From contig NC_052510.1 of assembly GCF_014356525.2 (NCBI RefSeq), positions 21,834,285 to 21,898,284 of the forward strand: 64,000 nucleotides of DNA. The letters run 5' to 3'. Origin of the DNA: Nilaparvata lugens (taxonomy: Eukaryota > Arthropoda > Insecta > Hemiptera > Delphacidae). Position 1 is the first letter of the stretch, and the number at the start of each line of letters is the position of its first letter. The position numbers were made by a program, and so were the translations under genes. The notes under the pieces were generated by a model. It was not told the origin of the DNA. It did no database searches and saw nothing but the letters and a program-made list of their open reading frames with translations. Shown one piece after another: positions 43,263 to 53,760 of this stretch.

Positions 43263-44861
43263 GGCAGTCATTCAATTCCATCAAGAGCATCCAAGAAGCG
43301 TCCTAGGTATCTGAATCCTAGAATAAAAATGCGCTCCAGGCATGTGAAGGGTAGGCAGAGACAATCCAAGCCAGAGTTGTTATCATCAGAACATCGTCCT
43401 TTCTCAGCAGCATCAACACACCACACATATCCTACTCCACCAACAACACCATTTGTTAAAGATGCCACATATACAAGGCGTGGACTTACTGGTGCAAGTA
43501 AAGCAAAACATAAGCTCCAACTCTCCAGCATTGATGAAGAGTCACCAACATTTGAATCATATGGAACTGGAGAAGTTTCAAGTCCAATGGCAGGCACCTC
43601 AAGAGTTGGACGGCAACTATGGAAAGCAAGAAAGCAGGCATTTGAAGGGGATGAGGGTGAGGAGTATAATATGAGTAGAGGATATGATGATAGCAGTGAT
43701 GAGGAGCTGTCTGGAGATGGACAGGATGGTGATAAGAATGTTGAACAATTATTGAATGATAGTCATGGTACAACAGTTCAGAATATCCTTGATCAAACTG
43801 ATCTAGCTGGAAAACAGGTAGCTGATTACATTAGAGGATCATTGAGCAAGGTCAATGACGATTTTGATGACACTTTCGGGCAAAGAGTGAGAGACAATGC
43901 TTACTACCTGGGCAAAAAGGATTTAACTTTTGGAGAGAATGGTGATGAAATTGTGCTGACTGACCCTGTAGATCAGGAAGAAAAGACCTTTACAGCTACA
44001 TTGGGACTTAGTGAGTTGATTTTCAGGAAGAATCCAAATCGTGCATTAGTTGAATCTGCTGACAGCCAGGCTTATGGAGAAATATTGAACTGGACCAGTG
44101 TGCACAGACAGAACAATGATCCAAGAGGTGAGATTGTTAACTACAACAAAGCCAAGTATAAGAATACAATCAAACGCCTTTTGGATGATAGCAGAGATGG
44201 TGGTCAAAGACATTCTGGGAGACAAGTGACTGGGAGAGGATCTATTGCCCCAAGGCGTGATTTTAGTAAGGAGAAAAGTCAGAAGATCGATAGAGGAAGA
44301 GGTGTTCTTTCAGCTATCAAGGGAGCTGCTGGTACAATAGTTAATAAGGCAATCGACATTCTACCAGTTGAACTTCATATCCCTGGCTATCAATACTGTG
44401 GACCAGGAACAAAACTTCAGAAGCAATTAGCACAAGGTGATCCAGGAATCAACAAACTTGATCAGGCTTGCAAGGAGCATGATATTGCCTATTCCGAGAG
44501 TGGTGATACAGCAAGCAGAGCAGTAGCAGAGAGAGCCTGGGACAGAGTGAGATCTGATGATGCGGGGGTGTTGGAAAAAGCTGCAGCACTAGCAGTCACC
44601 AACATTATGAAGGCTAAGGCAAAATTTGGGGGAGGTATGAAAAGATCACTGAAGGAAGTCAGCAGGGTGGTTGAGAAGGGGAAGAAACAAAAGATTAAAC
44701 CATCAAAGAAAAAATCAATGAAAGGAGGTCGAGGTCTTTACTTGAGACATCAGAAACCAAAGGTTGGTACAGGTCTTTACTTGAGACAGCAGAGATCAAA
44801 GGTCGGTAAAGGTCTTTACTTGAGAAAGCAGAGAACAGCAACACCTCAGACATTATATTGA
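43263..44861 (+). CDS. Virion-like protein with parvovirus-type phospholipase A2 domain and GLYLR repeats
   Basis: The frame is open from inside LINE-4 (43035) to TGA 44861. I place the element's own coding sequence from about 43263, and the first ATG inside it is at 43329. Parts in order are a basic N-terminus, a Ser/Pro/Thr-rich linker, an acidic stretch (SSDEELSGDGQDGD, about 43690) and a central domain (about 43905-44180, with TATLGLSELIFRKNPN and VHRQNNDPRGEI). Then comes a PLA2 core: Ca-loop YCGPGTKL (44394) and catalytic pair EHDIAY (His-Asp at 44478-44483). A basic tail carries three GLYLR repeats about 39 bp apart (44732, 44772, 44811). The PLA2 pattern matches the parvovirus VP1-unique domain, which breaches endosomal membranes. 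No other parvovirus gene is nearby. The central domain may be the arthropod DUF8207-type (memory). The protein probably began at 37334. Confidence 0.75.
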   Translation, partial: GSHSIPSRASKKRPRYLNPRIKMRSRHVKGRQRQSKPELLSSEHRPFSAASTHHTYPTPPTTPFVKDATYTRRGLTGASKAKHKLQLSSIDEESPTFESYGTGEVSSPMAGTSRVGRQLWKARKQAFEGDEGEEYNMSRGYDDSSDEELSGDGQDGDKNVEQLLNDSHGTTVQNILDQTDLAGKQVADYIRGSLSKVNDDFDDTFGQRVRDNAYYLGKKDLTFGENGDEIVLTDPVDQEEKTFTATLGLSELIFRKNPNRALVESADSQAYGEILNWTSVHRQNNDPRGEIVNYNKAKYKNTIKRLLDDSRDGGQRHSGRQVTGRGSIAPRRDFSKEKSQKIDRGRGVLSAIKGAAGTIVNKAIDILPVELHIPGYQYCGPGTKLQKQLAQGDPGINKLDQACKEHDIAYSESGDTASRAVAERAWDRVRSDDAGVLEKAAALAVTNIMKAKAKFGGGMKRSLKEVSRVVEKGKKQKIKPSKKKSMKGGRGLYLRHQKPKVGTGLYLRQQRSKVGKGLYLRKQRTATPQTLY

Positions 44862-45073
44862 GGTACAATCAAAATCATAATGCTGTACAAATATGGATAT
44901 ATATTGGATACATAGCAGATTAGATTCATTGTGCTGGAATCATCTGTAGAGAATAGACATTTTGTCGATCAACTGTGTATCTAGAACAATAGAGAAGATG
45001 ATACTCTTATTCTCAAAGTGGGGCCGACTATGGTAAGACAAATTTACCATCAATCTCCCCATTTGATCTGAAA

Positions 45074-45175
45074 ATGGTTGAGGATCATGTAGAAGATGAG
45101 GAAGAGGAAACTGATATGGAGGAGGACAATGAGGTAGAGGTGGAAGAGGAAGAGGAGGAAGAGAAAGAGGAGGAG

Positions 45176-45216
<41 letters not shown>

Positions 45217-45331
45217 AGAGGAGGAGGAGGATGATGTAGTGGTGAGAAATACTACTACACCTATACTTTTGACTCGAAGGAGCATCAATTACCTGAAGGA
45301 AAGAGGTTGTGAGGTGATTCAACATCAATGA
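45074..45331 (+). CDS. Small acidic (poly-Glu) frame of unknown function
   Basis: An 85-codon frame starts at ATG 45074 (MVEDHVEDEEEETDME). It contains about 25 nearly consecutive Glu residues (GAGGAGGAA repeats, about 45140-45230) and ends with VRNTTTPILLTRRSINYLKE. The non-repetitive end, about 33 residues, is the only hint of real coding. It lies 210 bp after the PLA2 gene on the same strand inside the same element. It could be a minor acidic protein or simply a purine-rich microsatellite that happens to stay open. I do not recognise a family. Confidence 0.3.
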
Positions 45332-45679
45332 CAGGGTATTGTCTCTAACTGAAACAGTGTTCTAGAGGTATCATTGAATATCATCCGAAGACTATCAGAC
45401 AACATAGAAGACTTGCCAAGGACTAGTGCTGGAAAAGGAGTCTACTACCTGGGACATCACCTGCTTGACATGGACCAAGGAGAAACATCATGGATGCATC
45501 ACTTTTCTGCACACTCAATATGATAAACAACTTGGATTTTGGAACAGAGATATACCTGCTTGTAGTAAACTTTTCAATGAAATAGATGTTGAATTGATCA
45601 ATAAATAGCTAATTGTATTCCAAACTGTTTACTTATTACCTACCATCTCCTTAGATATAGTTTAGCTATAAGTATATTC
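45332..45679 (+). other. Unassigned sequence before the right TIR
   Basis: About 350 bp with short open stretches (one containing GVYYLGHHLLDMDQGE at about 45435-45480) that do not form a continuous gene. An AATAAA at about 45600 could serve as a poly(A) signal for the element's plus-strand genes. Confidence 0.35.
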
Positions 45680-46096
45680 TGAGTGCCACTGACTGCGCTC
45701 AGAATGCTCATGCTCAGCTGGTGGGACATTTGCAAGCCGCAGCAGGTCGACTGTTGTGGAGGTCGGACGACCGGTGAGGCGACCGGCGGGGCGACCGGTG
45801 GCCGGGCGACCGGTGTCGGCCGGACGACCAGCGGTGACCGACCAGCGGCGTCCGGGCGACCGGTGGTGGGGCGACCGGTGGTGGGGCGACCGGCGGTGGC
45901 CGGGCGACTGGTGGCGATAGTGGGGCAACTGGTGGCGATAGTGGGGCGACTGGTGACGATGGTGGGGCGACTGGTGGCGATAGTGGGACGACTGGTGGCG
46001 ATAGTGGGACGACTGGTGACGATGGTGGGGCAACTGGCGGCGATAGTGGGACGACTGGTGACGATGGTGTGCCAGGACCTGCCTTTTTATACTACT
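45680..46096 (-). repeat. Right terminal inverted repeat
   Basis: Inverse complement of the left end. It starts with GAGTGCCACTGACTG and AGAATGCTCATGCTCAG (45701-45717), passes through CCGCAGCAGGTCGACTGTTG and the 21-bp minisatellite, and ends GTGTGCCAGGACCTGCC...ATACTACT at 46096. It is a compact 417 bp, without the extra arrays seen at the left. Confidence 0.85.
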
Positions 46097-46102
46097 CATA
46101 GG

Positions 46103-46168
46103 ATACAGTCTCATAAAATCTTTATAGGCCCAGATATGAGCTACCACAATAGTTCTGATAATTCATTG

Positions 46169-46204
<36 letters not shown>

Positions 46205-48109
46205 TACTTATCCTATAGTATTGAGGAATAAAAATAAATCGCACACCATGAACGATTTGATACATATATTAACAAATATTGCAAAAAATAAATCAGAGCA
46301 AAAAATATATAGAGCGATAAAAATATATAATATAAAAATAGAACAATAATCGAAATCAATAAAATATCACAGGCTAAATACTATACTCTAAATTCTACAG
46401 CACAAAACGTTACCATGTGCTTTTATTTTATGATCATATGCATCTATTTGCATGTAGCTGCGATATCAGCTTGCTAATACTTGTCGACTTGGACAATTCC
46501 ATTAAAAATAGATTTCTTAAAAATCAGCTTGATAAATTGACAACCAATAATCCAAATATATATATTAAATTCTATGGTATCTAATAGATTTCTTTGTAAT
46601 GAATATATATTTTATCTCAGGGTGCAAGATTCGGCACCTGACGGAATAAATAGAGCAATTCATCTAGTGAATCAGAGCTACAACAAACTATCACAAATTA
46701 TATTGCAGAGATCAATGATCATATGAATATGTATTAATAGCCTAGACTTTATACTTCTTTGATTTATAGAACTTCTGATATGTAGGTTGACTCGTTACTT
46801 TCCAATAAAATACCTTTAATACTACATTTACTTGCGCAAGTATTTTCTACCATATTCTTAATTTATAAGAAAACCTTTTTGACGAGCTAGCTTTGATTCT
46901 TATGTAATTTCGAAGCACTGAGGGCGCCCTATCACTATTTCAATATTTTTCACTCACGTGTCGAAATTTTCTTATGAGCTGCTGATGTCAATCCAACTCC
47001 TGGCAGTCCTGGACTATTGTAGCCGGAGTCGTCTCTTCCAAGGGGTTACAAAATTATTTAAAAATGAGAATGACTTTTGCTTTATAAGAGCATCACAAAG
47101 TCGTATAAGAAATTTAGTAATTCAATTTAACTTTAAATTATTACAAGATATAGCAAGGTATTACGCTCTATAATTTTTAGTGACCTCTCATGGTGGCATT
47201 TGGCAGGCGAGTGTCGTTCTCGTTTCTCAATTTTACAATTCTCATTTCCAATTTTCGAATTTGCATAAAATTTGAATATTCTAGTCCTCCGCCATTCAAG
47301 GCTCAAATAGACCATGCCAAAATATTAAACTATGACTTATGTTATATATATAATAATTTCTTTGCCTTTGGGCCATATCCAAAACATAGACTATACAACA
47401 ATTTCATACAAACTCTATTTATTTGTAGAAATATATACAAATATTTTTGAATCGGCTCACTATTGCCACCTATCAATTGCCATCATGTGATTGGTGCATG
47501 CAAATTGTTACAGTATTCATGCACCTGGTAACCTCCTATTTCCTTAATACATTTAATTATTTTTATTGGTTTTTTAAATATGCTCTCTACATGCTAATTA
47601 ATTCTTTATATGTTATTATTTGTTTCATGCATCATAATAATTAGCCACGTGAGACCTTTAGTTCCTCTAATTGCATACTGTTTTGCCACAATAAATTCCT
47701 GCCAAGGTGTTTGGTCAGATTCTATGTTGTATGGCTCGGTCGATCGTTAGGTCGCCGATCACTAAATGTTTATGCCTAACCTCAATTTTCAATATTTTAT
47801 ATAATATTATTTATTAGCAAAAAATTATTTCGATTCTTCTTAGGCTGTTGTACAGTTTAGCCAGGACGATCTGATATTATCTAATCTTCATATTATCTCT
47901 TTGGCGATATTAGCCAATTACTTCACTTAGACCTATAAATATTTCAGCTAGGATTCTTATTTATCCATACAAATTACAATATGTTACAACAATTAGTCAG
48001 TTTTCACATTCCATTAAATTTAACACAATAAACAACACTTTCACACTCCTAGTGATATTCCATTTTCAACGTAAGTCAGTTTCTACATTACATAATCATG
48101 TTTTAGTTA
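46103..48109. other. AT-rich non-coding region
   Basis: Two kilobases between the Polinton-like element and BEL-B. It has an (AT)n microsatellite at about 46170-46202. I see no gene. The LTR and gag expected upstream of BEL-B protease are not recognisable, so they are deleted or too diverged to see. Confidence 0.55.
46170..46202. repeat. (AT)n microsatellite
   Basis: About 17 AT dinucleotides. Confidence 0.97.
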
Positions 48110-48904
48110 ATTCTAGTTGTAAGATACCTGAGAATACTGTCTTGAAATCTGCTATTGCAATTATGCCTACAGCAAAAGTCCCTTTGATGTAAATAATCAA
48201 CCTGTTGTGTGTTGTGCCCTATTGGACTCTGGTAGTGACTCATGTTTGATTTATGAAAGTTTGTCTGCTCATTTAGCACTTCCATCATCAAGTAAGGAGA
48301 CAGTAATTCAATACTGTGTCAGGTAGTCCTAGTGTGACTTCAGTTGTAAATTCTGTCACTGTCAGTTCTACAGACAAAAGTTGGTCAAGTACTGAGGAGT
48401 TTATTGTAGTGAATGAAATCACATTGAACATTCCACCTTTTGATTTAGATTATTCTGATCTCAATATTCCAGGAGGAATCAAATTGACTGATCCTAATTT
48501 CTTCAACTCTAAGGGAGTTGATTTTCTGTTGAGCGCATCTGTCTTTGCTGCGGTTATGACTAACAGACAAATTTTTGTAGGTCCTGGTCACCCCATTATC
48601 CAAAACACCTTGCTAGGTTGGGTTATTTTTGGAGCATTAAAGTTACTTTGTCCAGTTATGAGTTCCAACAATGTCTACCCAAATTTCATCTCAAAGTGTG
48701 AGATCTCAAGTCATATTAAGAAATTGAGGAATTGCCAGAAGTAGTTCAACCTACTACTGAAGGAGCTAGAGTTGAAAGGCATTATTCCAAAAATACTTGT
48801 CATATGGAAGATGGACAATTCATGGTATCACTTCCACATAAGGATAATTTTTCCACTTTGGGGCAATCCAAATTTCAGGCAAAAAAGCGTTTTAGTTTCT
48901 TGTG
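48110..48904 (+). pseudogene. BEL-B protease and RT leader
   Basis: A retropepsin active site ALLDSGSDSCLIY is present at about 48205-48245 with the catalytic D-S-G intact, unlike BEL-A and BEL-C. A frameshift near 48300 moves the rest of the protease domain (SVVNSVTVSSTDKSWSS, GVDFLLSASVFAAV, NTLLGWVIFG) into the frame ending at 48744. Another shift leads into the segment that links protease to reverse transcriptase (EVVQPTTEG, then FMVSLPHKDNFSTLG and QAKKRFSF). Similarity is lost at about 48905 where foreign sequence begins. Gag with its zinc knuckles is missing upstream. Confidence 0.8.
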
Positions 48905-49079
48905 TAACCGAACTAGGGGTTGGGGTGGTGCGGCAGAAAAACAAGGATGTCCGACAAATGCTTATATTCTATGCCCTTCTCCTTCGGGGCACAAGGGTGG
49001 CCTTGCTAAATTCTCTTATTACCTAACTGCAAGAATAAAACTATCTCAACAGAATATAATTAATACAGGTTCTGAAACT

Positions 49080-49625
49080 CCAAAATTTATACTACTAATC
49101 TTGATGAATATCAGAAATCTATAATGAGCACAATATTTTCATTCACAAGATTTGGTTGATTAAAATAAGAGAACAATTCTATCAGTGGTCAATACTTGTC
49201 CCAGAATCTACAAGACTATTCTACTAACTTCAATGAATATCAAAAATCTATAGCTAACACAGTATTCTCATTCAATAATAATTGGTTAATCGAATTAAAG
49301 AACAGAACTATAAGTTGTCAATATTGTCCCAGAATCGACAAAATTACCCTACTAGCTTCATTGAATATCAAGATTCTATAGCTAACACCGTATTCTCATT
49401 CAATAATAATGGTTAATCGAATTAAAGAACAGAACTATAAGTGTCAATAATTGTCCCAGAATCGACAAAATTACCCTACTAGCTTCATTGAATATCAAGA
49501 TTCTATAGCTAACACCGTATTCTCATTCAATAATAATTGGTTACTTGGATTAAAGAACAGAACTATAAGTTGTCAATAATTGTCCCAGAATCGACAAAAT
49601 TACCCTACTAACTTCAGGGAATATC
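49080..49625. repeat. About 128-bp tandem repeat, four copies
   Basis: ATTCTCATTCAATAATAATT occurs at 49264, 49392 and 49519, with a diverged copy near 49134. Units also share GTCCCAGAATCGACAAAATT and CTTCATTGAATATCAA. Confidence 0.9.
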
Positions 49626-50100
49626 AAAAAGGAAATAAACTAAAATTACACAATAAAAGATTCAAATTATAAATTCTCCAATAAGGATTCAAATGAAATT
49701 AGAAATTAAATTAACAAACTCAAAGACAAAAACGAAAATCGAAAATAAACTCAAATTACACAATAAAAGATTCAAATTATAAATTCTCCAATAAGGATTC
49801 AAATGAAATTAGAAATTAAATTAACAAACTCAAAGACAAAAACTAAAATCGAAAATAAACTAATTACACAATAAAAGATTCAATTATAAATTCTCCAATA
49901 AGGATTCAAATGAAATTAGAAATTAAATTAACAAACTCAAAGACAAAAACTAAAATCGAATTAATGATTACAAAATTAAAATTGTTCAATAGCCTAAACA
50001 GATAACACATAAACTCTCCAATATAGATTCAATTTAAAATCGAAATTAAATTGTCAAAAGTCAAAGAAAAAATCTAAAATTGAATAAATGATAAAAATTT
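49626..50100. repeat. About 107-110-bp tandem repeat, four copies
   Basis: TTCTCCAATAAGGATTCAAA occurs at 49674, 49784 and 49891, with a diverged copy near 50007. Units share AATTAACAAACTCAAAGAC and ACACAATAAAAGATTCAA. Confidence 0.9.
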
Positions 50101-50733
50101 AAAAATCGTTCTATAACCTAATCAAGATAACAATATCCACAGGTCATTTACTCTCTTTCTCTTTCCATTAGAAGCTATCAGAATAATTATTCAAAATCCT
50201 TGTTACTTGTTAAACAAAACCAAAGGGAGCCCGCCCTAGTCTGCCTGCAGTTAAAAACAACTAATTTTGGACTGAATTCGATAATAGGTGAATGTTCGAG
50301 TTTTTCACTCACCAATCGCCATCAATAGTAAAAGAACTGATAACACCATTATGCTGTAAGGATAGTCCAGTGGAACCCGTCCAGGCTGGATACGCTTGCT
50401 AACACTGTCTCTCGACTACTGCGCCGTTTTTTAAAATTCTATTAGCAATGACTAATATTTCTCTAGCCTGGGAAAAGTTTCCCACTAGAATAAAAATCAT
50501 GCCACTGTCAAGAGAGAGAAAGAGAGTACTAATTCTACTTGAGTTAGACAGAGACACTGTCTTGCGCTGTTGCTAATGCCAGGCGCTAAAATGCTGAGGC
50601 ATCAGCCATTGTTAAAATCACCATCACTTTTTCATCAATATGATTTCCACTCTATTACACTTAATCTCAATATGTTGAGTTTATGTGGGAATATCAAAAT
50701 TTGAATCATATGACACTAGTTTCCCCACCTTAA

Positions 50734-53047
50734 GAAAATGAAAAGGTATACTATATACCTCATCATGCAGTTTTCAAGCCAGACTCGACTACAACCAAAC
50801 TTAGCGTAGTGTTCAATGCTAGTGCTAAAACTAGTACTGGATAATCTCTCAATGAACTTTTGTTTAAGGGACCCACTGTCCAACCTGAAATGATTGACAT
50901 TGTATTGCGTTTTTGTTTGCATGTGGTAGCATTCACAGCTGATATAACCAAAATGTACCGCCAAGTCTTACTTCATCCTTCTGATTGGAATTTTCATCGC
51001 ATATTTTGGTGTGAAGACCCTTCACTGCCACTTGAGCAATTCTCATTGAATACAATTACTTATGGTACATCGCCAGCCGCTTTCCTTGCTACACGCACCT
51101 TAAATAGACTTGCTGAATTGGAATCACATCCTGATGCACCTGTATATCAATCGATACATAGGGACTTCTACATTGATGACTGCATATCTGGTGCGCCCAT
51201 TGTGGAGCAGGCTATTTCATTAGCGCAGCAATTGATTAACACACTACAGAAAGGAGGTTTTGAGCTTAGAAAGTTCATGTCTTGTTCTGAGGAGCTTATA
51301 AGATCAATTCGGTCTCATCTAGTAGAAACTGCTGTCATTAAACCTGTATCAGAAGGGGATGACCATGTCACTAAAGCCCTGGGCTTGGTATGGAACTCTA
51401 ATTCTGATGCACTCTCTGTAGATTCTAACATAGCCTTTGACTTGAAAAAATCATCATTTACTAAAAGGGAATTATTGTCAGCCATTGCCAGTATTCATGA
51501 TCCATTGGGACTAGTCAGCCCAGTTGTTATCATATCAAAAATCATATTGCAAAAGTTATGGTTAAAAAAACTCGATTGGGATGATAAACTTCCTCCAGAA
51601 ATTCAGATTGAATGGTTGGCTGTCTTTCAGCAATTACCGGAAATATCTAAGATATCTATACCTCGGTGTGTTTTGGCCACTCAGCCTAACAGAACCATTG
51701 AGCTACATGGTTTTGCAGATTCTAGTTCCGTAGCATATAGTGCATATATGTGCATTCTGTTTCAAGTAGTGTTCAAACTCAGCTATTATGTTCTAAGTCT
51801 CGTGTTGCTCCCCTTGAAATGCTTTCTATCCCTAAGTTGGAATTGCAAGCTGCTTTATTGTTAGCTCGTCTTATCAATCGTGTAGTTAAAGCTTTTGATT
51901 TACTCAATATTGTTTTATGTAATGTATGTCTTTGGTCTGATTCTACCACTATGTGTAGTTGGATTTGATCTATACCTGACAGGAGGGATGTGTTTGTAGG
52001 AAATCGTGTGGTGGAGATCCAGGAGATCACTGCTAAATTCAAATTGGGTCCTGTCAGGAGTGCGTGTAATCCATCAGACATCATTACACAAGGATCTACT
52101 CCTACTGATCTTGCTAAAAATGAGTTGTGGTGGCATGGTCCTGCTAGGCTGCATGAAAGGAAAGATATTGGAAAGTCTTTCTCATCTCAGTTTGTGGTCA
52201 ATACTTTTTCTAGTATTGTATTGGTTAGTAATGTCAAAAATTCTGTATTTTCAATTTTGTTCACTCGTATTTCTAGCTCTATCAAAATTATTCGTGTTCT
52301 TGCTTTTTGTTTGTGTTTCATTCACAATGTTAAGGGAACTAGGGAGCGTCATGTAGGCGAATTGTCAGTTACAGAAATTCAAGATGCTGAATTCCATATC
52401 CTTAAAAGTGTTCAGGAAGAATTTTTCGGATCAGAGTTGAAGTGTCTACGTGCCAAAGAGGAGCTGGATGTGCGGAGTAAGATCCATTCTCTCTCACTGT
52501 TTACTCATCAAGATGGCCTGCTTAGAGTAGGAGGCAGATTAATGCATGCTGATGTACCATTTGATGTTCAGCATCAAATTTTATTACCTGGTAAGCACAA
52601 ATTCACAAAAGCTTTGATCCTAAGCACCCATCAATGTTTGTGCCATGCTGGAGTCCAGGCCACCATGGTTTCTCTTCGCCAGCGTTTTTGGATTCCATCT
52701 ACCAGGAGTGTAGTAAAAAGCATCTTGCGCACTTGTATAAAATGTTTTCGTTTTTCACAAAATAAAGCTGTTCAGCTTATGGGGCAATTGCCAGCCATTC
52801 GTGTGAATGTTAGTGCACCCTTCTTAAATGTAGGCATTGATTACATGAAACCTTTCAACTTAAGGCTTGGCGGTCCTAAGTCTAGGTCTTTCAGCAAAGC
52901 TTATATTGCATTATTTGTCTGTATGGCGACTCGCGCTGTGCATTTGGAGGTTGTTACTGAGTTGTCAACTAAAGCTTTCCTTGCCACATTAACTTGGTTC
53001 ACGTCAATTCGTGGCATGCCCAACACCATTTATTCTGACAATGGTAC
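50734..53047 (+). pseudogene. BEL-B reverse transcriptase, RNase H and integrase (to the BEL-C insertion)
   Basis: RT starts with YYIPHHAVFKPDSTTTKLS and contains VAFTADITKMYRQ and the catalytic RDFYIDDCISG (about 51165-51195); a TAA at about 50842 interrupts it early. The connection region (SIHDPLGLVSPVVI) leads to RNase H with HGFADSSSVAYSAYM, then a frameshift near 51755, VAPLEMLSIPKLELQAALLL and LWSDSTTM, and a TGA at 51966. Integrase follows in the same frame: GGRLMHADVPFDVQHQ, the HHCC domain (THQCLCHAG, CIKCFRF), the first catalytic D in NVGIDYMKP and the second in TIYSDNGT, where BEL-C is inserted. The remaining glutamate is at 60036 onward. Several lesions make it inactive. Confidence 0.88.
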
Positions 53048-53463
53048 TGTTTATTCGACAAAGGTTGGCTCAAACAGCACTCTGGTTTGTGGACTGTATC
53101 AATTACATCAAGAACCTTTTGGGGGTTGTCTGGCGTTGGGTAGCAAGTTGAACAATTTAAATGGCTAAGTGCACAATAACATAGGCCTACCTTCATGTCC
53201 AAATCCTCCTTGCTTCTAGGATCCCGGGTCCAGATCACGATACGAGACAAGACGACACTTGTAATAAATCACAATAAATCACAATAAATCACAATAAATC
53301 AATAGATCACTTTGCAAAAATCGACATTACAAGAAGTGAGCTGTTCGATTGGCTGTTAATCAGCAACTGGCTGTGATTATGCTATGCACATCACCCTTCA
53401 ATTGCCCCCTCTACCACACAACACCAGACAACAAAGAGGAACATTGATGGTTTCGTCCGAACA
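53048..53463 (-). repeat. BEL-C 3' LTR (416 bp)
   Basis: Matches 59639-60035 throughout. By eye I count about 16 substitutions, plus two extra copies of a 10-bp AATAAATCAC unit and a one-base indel that together explain the 19-bp length difference. Confidence 0.95.
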
Positions 53464-53480
53464 TTCCGCCCACCTTGGAA
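53464..53480 (-). other. BEL-C polypurine tract
   Basis: In element orientation AAGGTGGGCGGAA lies directly before the 3' LTR. Confidence 0.6.
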
Positions 53481-53760
53481 GAACTTCTAATAACAAAAAA
53501 CAAAAACCACCTATAATGAACCCTACTAGGGAAACTAGGGAAATAAGGAAAATATCTTCACTCCTCAGGGGCCCTTGAGGAGACTTATAAAAAAGGAGTA
53601 GGAGGCCCACGGAAAGGAGAGGATGGGACGAGAAATAATGACTATATACAACCAATATAGATAAAAACAAGAAACAAAGCAACTTGGGAACCTTTCCCAT
53701 ATATAAAACGAGAAACAAAAAAACTAACCACTAAAATTATTGAAGTCCCTTCAATAAGGC

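Larger units (their letters stand above)
48905..50733. other. 1.8-kb segment inserted in BEL-B RT, mostly tandem arrays
   Basis: It replaces about 40-60 residues of the RT leader. It starts TGTAACCGAACTAGGGG and ends about TTTCCCCACC; both borders are approximate. It holds two adjacent tandem arrays (49080-49625 and 49626-50100) and about 600 bp without recognisable content. It could be an unidentified non-autonomous element or solo LTR; I see no clear target duplication. Confidence 0.5.

Noticed and set aside
43263..44861. Simple endogenous densovirus insertion
   Set aside because: No NS1/Rep helicase or capsid jelly-roll frame lies nearby, and the flanking TIRs with a 6-bp duplication point to a Polinton-like element.
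45426..45608. 60-residue frame behind the poly-Glu frame
   Set aside because: No ATG start, no recognisable motif, and another frame over the same bases looks equally plausible.
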